Assembly (NCBI GenBank): GCA_014534385.1
Contig: JACVRP010000027.1
Location: forward strand, 1-17,300
DNA length: 17,300 nucleotides
From: Cyanobacteria bacterium Co-bin13
Lineage (GTDB): Bacteria; Cyanobacteriota; Cyanobacteriia; Phormidesmidales; Phormidesmidaceae
Direction of reading: 5' to 3'
Numbering within the stretch: position 1 is the stretch's first letter; the number at the start of each line of letters is the position of its first letter. This document shows, piece by piece, positions 11,812-17,300 of this stretch. A program made the position numbers and the translations under genes. Under the pieces are notes generated by a model. It was not told the DNA's origin and ran no database searches. It saw nothing but the letters and a program-made list of their open reading frames with translations.

Positions 11812-13863
11812 ATGGTCGCCCGCCCAGTTGCGGCTCCCCCGACCCCCCGTTTTTCGGATCTAGCTGAGCCTCAGATTCATCCTTCTGCATACCTTCATCC
11901 CTTGGCCCAAGTCGTTGGGTCAGTTCGGGTTGAGGCCAACGTGTTGATTGCGCCCGGTGCATCGGTTCGAGCCGATGGGGGTGCTCCCTTTTTTATTGGA
12001 GAGGGGGCAGCCATTCAAGACGGGGCCGTCATTCACGGATTAGGCCAGGGGCGAGTGCTGGGAGACGATCAGGCTGTCTACTCGGTCTGGATTGGCGCAG
12101 GAGCCTCGGTTACCCACAAGGCCCTCATTCACGGCCCTGCTTATGTTGGCGAGGGCTGCTTTGTCGGTTTTCGCTCTACTCTTTTTAATGCCCGACTTGG
12201 TAAAGGCTGTGTCGTCATGATGCATGCCTTGGTCCAGGATGTAGAGGTGCCGCCCGGGAAGTTGGTGCCGTCGGGCATGGTGGTGACTCACCAGGATCAG
12301 GCAGACCAATTGCCAGATGTGCAGCCTGCTGATCTAGAACTGGCCCAGGAAATTATGGGCATGCATGAGAGCCGCCGCTTCACCCACCCAGAGGTGGCCG
12401 CCACAGAATTTAATCGGCCCACTTCGGCCCAGCCGTGGGCCACCCGCCAGTCCCCCCCTGTCGGCAAAGTTTCACCCAGCCAGGCTCCTGTCAGGCAGTC
12501 AAATGAACGCGATGGATTGAATACAATGCAAAGTCAACGCTTAACCCCTGAAATTGTTCAGCAAGTTCGGCAATATCTGAATCAGGGCTACCAGATCGGG
12601 ATCGAGCACGCAGATATGCGCCGCTACCGCAGCGGTGTTTGGCAAACCTGCCCGCCCATCCAGTCCAACCGCGAAGCCGATGTCTTGGCGGCTTTGGATG
12701 CGTGTTTGGCTGAGCATGGTGGCGAGTACGTGCGGATGTTTGGCGTTGATCCGGTGGCTAAGCGTCGGATTGCGCCTGTCACGATTCAGCATGCTGACGG
12801 TAAGCCCTTTCACATTGGCACTACAGCCGTCGCGCCTACTACGGTTGCAGGGGCTACCAGCAGCCGAAATGGGCATGCAGCTCCCAGTGGTTATGCGAGC
12901 GCCAATGGTCTTAACCCCCAGTTGGTACAGCAGGTCCGGCAGCTTTTGGGGCAGGGCTACAAGATCGGAACTGAGCACACCGATCCTCGCCGCTACCGCA
13001 GCGGTGTTTGGCAAACCTGCTCGCCCATTCAGTCTAATCGCGAACCTGATGTACTCTCGGCCCTACAAGCCTGCCTGAATGAGCATGTTGGGGAGTATGT
13101 TCGCATGTTTGGAATTGATCCAAAGGCGAAAAATCGGGTAGCTCCGGTGACCATTCAGCGGCCTGACGACAAAGCGCCTCAGGGCGGCAGCCAGGGAGGC
13201 ACTCCCTCAAGCGGGACCAAAACTCAAGCCTCTTCGGGGACTACTGCTACAGAAGCCACGCAGATAGTGCGACAGCTGGTAAGCCAGGGCTATCGGGTCG
13301 GAATTGAGTATGCCGATACCCGCCACTTCCGCAGCGGGGTTTGGCAGAGCTGCTCACCGATTCAGGCCGGCCGTGAGTCGGAAGCCGTGTCGGCCCTGCA
13401 AAAATGTCTAGCCGAACATCCCGAGGACTACGTGCGAATTTTCGGCATCGATCCGAAGAACAAGAACCGTCTAGCTCCGGTAACGATCCAGCGCCCTGGG
13501 GCTCGGCCCGCCGCTGTTGCCAGCCAGCCGTCATATACTCCCTCCTCTGGGCCGGCTAAGCAGCCGGTCAATGCCCAAAGCAATGGTTCTGCTGGCAGCA
13601 AGAGCCTATCTTCTGACCTGACGCAGCAAGTTCAACAGCTGATTAACCAGGGCTACAAGATTAGCCTGGAGTTTGCCGATGTGCGCCGCTATCGCAGCGG
13701 GGCCTGGCAGACGGCAGCCCCTGTACAGGGTCGTCAGACGGGCGATGTGCTGGCGGCAGTGGAAGCGCAGCTGCGAGAGCACAGCGGTAACTACGTGCGT
13801 CTGGTGGGCATTGATCCGCAGGCGAAGCGACGGGTCCTTGAGACCACCATTCAGCGCCCCTAG
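11812..13863 (+). CDS. ccmM: Carboxysome assembly scaffold CcmM (gamma-CA domain plus four SSUL repeats)
   Basis: CcmM condenses Rubisco inside the forming carboxysome and links it to the shell through CcmN. The 683-residue product has an N-terminal left-handed beta-helix of the gamma-carbonic anhydrase type (about 1-200), with the metal ligands His75, His102 and His107 in VIHG and THKALIHGPA. Four Rubisco-small-subunit-like repeats follow at about 244-326, 367-449, 480-560 and 603-681, joined by Pro/Ser/Gly/Gln-rich linkers of about 30-42 residues. Repeats 1-3 each have a cysteine pair 18 residues apart (280/298, 403/421, 514/532); repeat 4 has none. I see no cysteine near the end of the gamma-CA domain, where the active Thermosynechococcus enzyme has a required disulfide. 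An internal start can yield the short form. Confidence 0.96.
   Translation: MVARPVAAPPTPRFSDLAEPQIHPSAYLHPLAQVVGSVRVEANVLIAPGASVRADGGAPFFIGEGAAIQDGAVIHGLGQGRVLGDDQAVYSVWIGAGASVTHKALIHGPAYVGEGCFVGFRSTLFNARLGKGCVVMMHALVQDVEVPPGKLVPSGMVVTHQDQADQLPDVQPADLELAQEIMGMHESRRFTHPEVAATEFNRPTSAQPWATRQSPPVGKVSPSQAPVRQSNERDGLNTMQSQRLTPEIVQQVRQYLNQGYQIGIEHADMRRYRSGVWQTCPPIQSNREADVLAALDACLAEHGGEYVRMFGVDPVAKRRIAPVTIQHADGKPFHIGTTAVAPTTVAGATSSRNGHAAPSGYASANGLNPQLVQQVRQLLGQGYKIGTEHTDPRRYRSGVWQTCSPIQSNREPDVLSALQACLNEHVGEYVRMFGIDPKAKNRVAPVTIQRPDDKAPQGGSQGGTPSSGTKTQASSGTTATEATQIVRQLVSQGYRVGIEYADTRHFRSGVWQSCSPIQAGRESEAVSALQKCLAEHPEDYVRIFGIDPKNKNRLAPVTIQRPGARPAAVASQPSYTPSSGPAKQPVNAQSNGSAGSKSLSSDLTQQVQQLINQGYKISLEFADVRRYRSGAWQTAAPVQGRQTGDVLAAVEAQLREHSGNYVRLVGIDPQAKRRVLETTIQRP
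12526..13863 (+). CDS. ccmM: Probable short CcmM isoform (M35/M58-like) from internal start
   Basis: Beta-cyanobacteria make a second CcmM form consisting only of SSUL repeats from an internal start in the same frame. Here Met239 (ATG at 12526), in the linker five codons before the first repeat, is the best candidate and would give 445 residues with all four repeats. The upstream ribosome binding site is weak (GGA at 12514-12516, 9 nt before). The existence of the isoform is inferred from the family; the exact start codon is not certain. Confidence 0.55.
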   Translation: MQSQRLTPEIVQQVRQYLNQGYQIGIEHADMRRYRSGVWQTCPPIQSNREADVLAALDACLAEHGGEYVRMFGVDPVAKRRIAPVTIQHADGKPFHIGTTAVAPTTVAGATSSRNGHAAPSGYASANGLNPQLVQQVRQLLGQGYKIGTEHTDPRRYRSGVWQTCSPIQSNREPDVLSALQACLNEHVGEYVRMFGIDPKAKNRVAPVTIQRPDDKAPQGGSQGGTPSSGTKTQASSGTTATEATQIVRQLVSQGYRVGIEYADTRHFRSGVWQSCSPIQAGRESEAVSALQKCLAEHPEDYVRIFGIDPKNKNRLAPVTIQRPGARPAAVASQPSYTPSSGPAKQPVNAQSNGSAGSKSLSSDLTQQVQQLINQGYKISLEFADVRRYRSGAWQTAAPVQGRQTGDVLAAVEAQLREHSGNYVRLVGIDPQAKRRVLETTIQRP

Positions 13864-13878
13864 CTTGAAACTCGGTTA

Positions 13879-14517
13879 ATGCTTTCGATGACCCCGGATG
13901 CCAATTTGCAACCTGCCTATTACGTCTATGGAGACGTGGAAATTGCTGGGGAGGTTGCGATCGCACCCGGGGCCATTTTGACAGCAGAGCCGGGCAGCCG
14001 CCTGGTCATTGCCCAAGGAGCCTGCCTAGGAGCCGAAGTAGTGATTCATGTCCGCCAGGGCGATTTGATTATCGAGCCAGAGGCTAACCTAGGCAGCGGC
14101 GTTTTGATTGTGGGCTGGGGGCGGATCGGAGCACAGGCCTGCATTGGGTCAGGCAGTACGCTGATCAACCCTCAGCTGTCGCCCCGATCTGTGGTGGCTC
14201 CCCGGTCGCTGGTCGGCGATTACAGCCGTTCTTCGTCAGCCTCACCAGAATCAACAGAATCGCCAGAATCGCCTGATGAGGTCAGTTTAGACGCAGCAGC
14301 GACTGGGGCAGAGGCTTTAGAGGCACAAGCTACGATTGAAAATAATGGCCACAGCAATGGCCACGGTAATAGCCACAGCAACGGGCACAATAACGGCCAG
14401 AATTCAGGCGGTTCGGGCCTTTCCTACGTCTATGGCCGGGAGCAGGTACAGCTGCTGCTCAATACCCTGTTTCCTCACCGTCAGGCTTTAGACACTTCCT
14501 CACCGAGAAGCGAATAG
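13879..14517 (+). CDS. ccmN: Carboxysome assembly adaptor CcmN
   Basis: CcmN bridges the CcmM-Rubisco core and the CcmK shell during carboxysome assembly. The 212-residue product has an N-terminal beta-helix of hexapeptide repeats (about 14-115, e.g. GEVAIAPGAILTAEPGSRLVI) that binds the CcmM beta-helix. A disordered Ser/Pro/Glu and then His/Asn/Gly-rich linker follows (about 116-180). The amphipathic encapsulation peptide at 182-204 (SYVYGREQVQLLLNTLFPH) docks on CcmK. The linker holds four histidines spaced exactly four residues apart (158, 162, 166, 170). The start at ATG 13879 is 15 bp after the ccmM stop with a poor ribosome binding site, suggesting coupling; Met4 at 13888 is an alternative. 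Confidence 0.95.
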   Translation: MLSMTPDANLQPAYYVYGDVEIAGEVAIAPGAILTAEPGSRLVIAQGACLGAEVVIHVRQGDLIIEPEANLGSGVLIVGWGRIGAQACIGSGSTLINPQLSPRSVVAPRSLVGDYSRSSSASPESTESPESPDEVSLDAAATGAEALEAQATIENNGHSNGHGNSHSNGHNNGQNSGGSGLSYVYGREQVQLLLNTLFPHRQALDTSSPRSE

Positions 14518-14555
14518 AATGAAAGTGCGGACCTGATCCAGGAGAGGCTCGACCT

Positions 14556-15410
14556 ATGCAATCTGATTTTAAATTGGCCTTGACTAAACAGGCTGCAGCC
14601 AAGCAAGAGCTCAAGCTGGCTTCACCGCCTAACCTGGATCGGGGACATCGACTGGCCAAGCTGCAAGGGGCCGCCCTAGGCCTAGTTTCGACCGAGAGCT
14701 TTCCGGCCGTAGTCGGCACCGCCGATGCCATGCTCAAGTCGGCAGATGTCTTTTTAGTGGGCTACGAAAAAACTGGCGGCGGTCAGTGTACAGCTGTGGT
14801 GCGGGGTGGCGTGGCTGATGTTCGCATGGCCGTTGCTGTGGGAGTCGAAACCGCTGCAAAATTTGGCGAATACGTCTCCTCAACCGTGATCCCCCGACCG
14901 CTACCCAATCTGGAAGCAGTGCTGCCAATCTGCGCCAAGCTAGATGAACTAACTAAGGTGGGCCGAGGCCGCAGCAGCAACCAGGCCATTGGTCTACTCG
15001 AAACTCGCGGCTTTCCGGCAATGGTAGGGGCTGCCGATGCTATGACCAAGTCGGCTGAGGTAACTCTGGTAGCCCACGAAACCATTGGCGATGGCCTCTG
15101 TACGATCATTATTCGGGGATCGCTGCCCAATGTTGCGATCGCAATCGAAGCCGGTATCCACGAAGCCGAGCGCATTGGAGAGCTGCATGCGGTCATGGTC
15201 ATTCCCCGACCCCTGGATGAGCTAGAACAGTCTCTACCTCAAATGGCTGAAGAACTTGAGCCTGAGCAGCCCATCCGCCTGCCGCTCAACCTGGAAGACA
15301 AGGAGAAGGAGCTAGTGGCCCTGCCAGAACCTACGGCCGAACCCATGGTCCAGGAAATCCAGCTGCCCGAACTGGAGAAACTGCCTCTACAGCAGCCCGA
15401 AGACAGCTAA
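14556..15410 (+). CDS. ccmO: Carboxysome tandem-BMC shell protein CcmO
   Basis: CcmO is a fused double BMC-domain shell protein that forms pseudohexamers, probably at facet edges, and is needed for carboxysome formation in Synechococcus. The 284-residue product has a 40-residue lead, then two BMC domains at about 41-124 (LGLVSTESFPAVVGTADAML) and 145-228 (IGLLETRGFPAMVGAADAM). Their pore loops, YEKTGGGQ and HETIGDGL, differ from each other and from CcmK. A 56-residue acidic, Pro/Leu-rich tail (229-284) follows with no fold I recognise. AGGAG precedes the ATG by about 11 nt. Having ccmO contiguous with ccmN, as in Synechococcus elongatus, differs from Synechocystis, where it is unlinked. It ends the operon. 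Confidence 0.95.
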   Translation: MQSDFKLALTKQAAAKQELKLASPPNLDRGHRLAKLQGAALGLVSTESFPAVVGTADAMLKSADVFLVGYEKTGGGQCTAVVRGGVADVRMAVAVGVETAAKFGEYVSSTVIPRPLPNLEAVLPICAKLDELTKVGRGRSSNQAIGLLETRGFPAMVGAADAMTKSAEVTLVAHETIGDGLCTIIIRGSLPNVAIAIEAGIHEAERIGELHAVMVIPRPLDELEQSLPQMAEELEPEQPIRLPLNLEDKEKELVALPEPTAEPMVQEIQLPELEKLPLQQPEDS

Positions 15411-15423
15411 TTTACCACTATCC

Positions 15424-15466
15424 CAAAAAAATACCTGTAGAGACGCAGCTAACGCATCTCTACAGG
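15424..15466 (-). terminator. Intrinsic terminator of opcA (TAGAGACGC-type repeat)
   Basis: On the minus strand CCTGTAGAGATGC pairs with GCGTCTCTACAGG (13 pairs, one G-U) around a 7-nt loop, followed at once by TATTTTTTT. Read on the plus strand the stem has a C-A mismatch and no T-run, so it serves opcA rather than ccmO. The TGTAGAGACGC stem resembles a palindrome family that is dispersed in many cyanobacterial genomes. Confidence 0.82.
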
Positions 15467-15513
15467 CCCAAAGATTAACTTCAGATAACGGCAGAACGTC
15501 CTTCAACAGAGCT

Positions 15514-16842
15514 CTACAGTAGGTGAAGAATCTGCGTAGTGGCAGCTAGGCTCTCTTCGTAGAGCACATCTTCACCCCAGCGCTGGAGCTGTTGGCCCAG
15601 CATAAAGTCAGCCTTTTGATCAGAGAGCGCGGTTACCTGCTCCACCTGGCAAGATTGAGCGCCGCCGCCTGCCTCCATCCGCATGCAGCCTGTGGTTTCA
15701 GAGCAGAGAATGGTGCAGCAGTTGGCGTCGGGGTTGGTGGAGGTCACGCGCAGCCCGGTCAAGTCCCCTACGATTTCGCCCCAGTCAGCCACCGGAATAG
15801 CTGCTAGCTCAGCTTCAATCTCCCGCCCACTCGGGTTCGTGAACATGATTTTACGAATGTCGTAGTCGCCGCCCTCTCTTACATAGGATTTGGGCTGCCA
15901 TTCCAAACGGCCGGCCAGCCAACCCAAGTACATAAAGGCTTGAGCCGCGTTGCCCTGTTCATAGTCAATGCTGACCTGATCGACGTCATTGAGAGATTCG
16001 CGCCGCTCAGGAGGGTCAAAGGCGGCGGCGGTTAGCTCTTGCCAGGGAGCCAGGCGGTGCCAGTTCAAATCGGCGATAAAGGTACCGTCCTCTACCAGAT
16101 CCTGCATTTTGCGCAGTTCTGATTCGGCGTCGCTAAAGAAGCTGGAGTCTACGATGATGCAGTTTGAGGAGCGGGCCAGCTTCTGAAACAGAGCCTGTTC
16201 CGGATTGGGTGTGGCTCTCCACCAAACAAACTTGGGCAGATCTCCAATGACTAGCGAAGACACCAGCTCGGCCACCCGATCTAGGGCCGCCTTAGTACCC
16301 CGCAGAGTGATGTACTCACAGCAGATCAGGTTGCTGGCATTACGCTTCTGCACTGGGCAGTAGGCCGAGACTTGGGCAGTCACGCCAGTATCTTCCCCTA
16401 GGATGGGGCTGAGGGTGATAACGCGGCAGGGGTTTTGGGCTGCGATCGCATCATTTAGCGTAAAGCCCCGAATGTCCATGTTGGTAAACTGCCGCTGCTC
16501 TGGGGGCAACTTGGCATATTCTTCCCGCAGGCGCTCTAGAGTTCGGGGGCCGACTCGTCCGGTAACCCGCAGATCGTATTTGATTTGGGCCTGCCGAATG
16601 GCATCTCGGGTTTGAGAACCATGCATACCATCGATAGCCCCTGAGTAAAGCCCTAAGGCTGCCAGGAGTTGCTGAATTTCCTCCGGCTCATAGACCACCA
16701 GACTGAAGGTGCTAGCCCGGGTAGCCACTGGAGCGGTACTACCGGTGTCCTGGTTCCGCCAAATATTGCGAAGCTCAGCTTCAATTTCATCAAGGGAAAT
16801 GTCCTTCGGTTTTTGGAGCGCAACGATGGGAGTAGTCGTCAT
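15514..16842 (-). CDS. opcA: Glucose-6-phosphate dehydrogenase assembly/effector protein OpcA
   Basis: OpcA binds and activates glucose-6-phosphate dehydrogenase (Zwf) and conveys thioredoxin redox control to the oxidative pentose phosphate pathway. The 442-residue product begins MTTTPIVALQKPKDISLDEIE. It has an inserted peptidoglycan-binding-like helical domain at about 52-108 (EIQQLLAALGLYSGAIDGMHG), then the OpcA core: NPCRVITLSP (137-146), LPKFVWWRA (202-210) and SSFFSDAE (233-240). It has ten cysteines. Cys380 and Cys386, in a CSETTGC segment, have the six-residue spacing I recall for the redox pair of Anabaena OpcA (Cys393/Cys399). The gene follows zwf on the same strand after 149 bp. 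The start ATG at 16842 has no good ribosome binding site. Confidence 0.94.
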   Translation of the reverse strand: MTTTPIVALQKPKDISLDEIEAELRNIWRNQDTGSTAPVATRASTFSLVVYEPEEIQQLLAALGLYSGAIDGMHGSQTRDAIRQAQIKYDLRVTGRVGPRTLERLREEYAKLPPEQRQFTNMDIRGFTLNDAIAAQNPCRVITLSPILGEDTGVTAQVSAYCPVQKRNASNLICCEYITLRGTKAALDRVAELVSSLVIGDLPKFVWWRATPNPEQALFQKLARSSNCIIVDSSFFSDAESELRKMQDLVEDGTFIADLNWHRLAPWQELTAAAFDPPERRESLNDVDQVSIDYEQGNAAQAFMYLGWLAGRLEWQPKSYVREGGDYDIRKIMFTNPSGREIEAELAAIPVADWGEIVGDLTGLRVTSTNPDANCCTILCSETTGCMRMEAGGGAQSCQVEQVTALSDQKADFMLGQQLQRWGEDVLYEESLAATTQILHLL

Positions 16843-16954
16843 AGGGATCCAGGGAGGTGATAAACAGAAGGCAGAGTGCGATCTAGCGTGATGGGGCTTA
16901 AGGACCTGCTTAGATCTATGCTATCGAACGGGTCAAGAATTGACTTTTACCGAA

Positions 16955-16986
16955 GCTTTACCCTGGAAAGGCAATCAGGGTAAAGC
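16955..16986 (-). other. Strong hairpin just after the zwf stop codon
   Basis: GCTTTACCCTG (16955-16965) and CAGGGTAAAGC (16976-16986) form a perfect 11-bp stem with a 10-nt loop, five bases past the zwf stop. No T-run follows on the minus strand, so a full intrinsic terminator is unlikely. An mRNA 3'-end stabiliser or processing site in the zwf-opcA message is plausible. Confidence 0.6.
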
Positions 16987-16991
16987 CTGGA

Positions 16992-17300
16992 TTAGAACCG
17001 CCGCCAGCGACGACCCTCTTTGTTAAGCAGCAGCTCGGCCTCGACTGGGCCCCAGGTACCGGCTTCATAGAGCGCGATCGCATCTGGTGCAGCCGGAGCA
17101 TCCCAGGCCTCTAGCAATGGGGTCATAATGCGCCACGAGGCTTCTACTTCGTCCGCCCGTGTAAAGAGAGTTTGGTCCCCCAACATACAGTCCACCACTA
17201 GTCGCCCATAAGCTTCTGTGCTGGGTAGACCAAAAGCGGCATCGTAGCGAAAGTCCATGTCTACCGACCGGGTTCGTAGGGAGTTGCCGGGGGTCTTAAC
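16992..17300 (-). CDS. zwf: Glucose-6-phosphate 1-dehydrogenase (3' end only)
   Basis: This is the C-terminal 102 residues of Zwf, open to the right window edge and ending at TAA (16994-16992). Zwf catalyses the NADP-dependent first step of the oxidative pentose phosphate pathway. Recognisable C-terminal blocks are SVDMDFRYDAAFG, EAYGRLVVDCMLGDQTLFTRADEVEASW and YEAGTWGPVEAELLL, the last being the usual end of bacterial G6PDH. The opcA gene follows on the same strand, the standard cyanobacterial pairing of the enzyme with its activator. The active-site half lies outside the window. Confidence 0.95.
   Translation of the reverse strand, partial: VKTPGNSLRTRSVDMDFRYDAAFGLPSTEAYGRLVVDCMLGDQTLFTRADEVEASWRIMTPLLEAWDAPAAPDAIALYEAGTWGPVEAELLLNKEGRRWRRF

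Noticed and set aside
12541..13014. 157-codon minus-strand frame with repeated peptides inside ccmM
   Set aside because: The internal repetition only mirrors the SSUL repeats on the coding strand.
16854..16900. Strong Shine-Dalgarno-like GGAGGTGAT on the plus strand near 16854
   Set aside because: No start codon lies at proper distance; the nearest ATG (16891) opens only about 30 codons with no support.

Overview
The window is from a beta-cyanobacterium. It carries a beta-carboxysome operon (ccmK2-ccmK1-ccmL-ccmM-ccmN-ccmO), a CO2-uptake NDH-1 gene set (ndhF-ndhD-cup), an opcA gene beside zwf, and about 15 copies (counted by eye) of the HIP1 octamer GCGATCGC. I would guess a Leptolyngbya-, Nodosilinea- or Synechococcus-like lineage, but the genus cannot be fixed by reading alone. 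All genes look intact apart from the two cut by the window ends. There is no tRNA, rRNA, CRISPR array, transposase or phage gene.

Layout. Positions 1-2766 (minus strand) hold a BMP-family ABC importer: lipoprotein, permease 1 and the start of permease 2, which runs off the left edge. No ATPase gene lies between them. Positions 2767-3096 are a divergent spacer with a TA-flanked inverted-repeat element. Positions 3097-5226 (plus) are ligA, which carries an unusual in-frame inverted-repeat insertion. Positions 5245-9804 (minus) are the operon ndhF4-ndhD4-cupB. Positions 9805-10478 are a 674-bp divergent control region. Positions 10479-15410 (plus) are the carboxysome operon. Positions 15434-16842 (minus) are opcA with its terminator, preceded by the 3' end of zwf (16992-17300, cut by the right edge).

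How the genes work together. The centre is a CO2-concentrating locus. NdhF4/NdhD4/CupB form the distal module of the NDH-1MS' complex, which hydrates CO2 to bicarbonate in the cytoplasm. The ccm operon encodes the compartment in which that bicarbonate is converted back to CO2 for Rubisco: hexamers CcmK2/K1, pentamer CcmL, pseudohexamer CcmO, Rubisco scaffold CcmM and adaptor CcmN. The two halves share one spacer that contains a perfect 20-bp palindrome, two more inverted repeats and a sigma70-like promoter facing ccmK2. OpcA and Zwf run the oxidative pentose phosphate pathway in the dark. The BMP transporter and ligA are not obviously linked to this locus.

No wholly new multi-gene system is visible. 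The less expected signals are regulatory or fine-scale: the 20-bp palindrome, the 92-bp inverted-repeat element, the LigA insertion, the cysteine-free fourth SSUL repeat and missing cysteine pair in CcmM, the regularly spaced histidines in CcmN, and several hairpins between cistrons.
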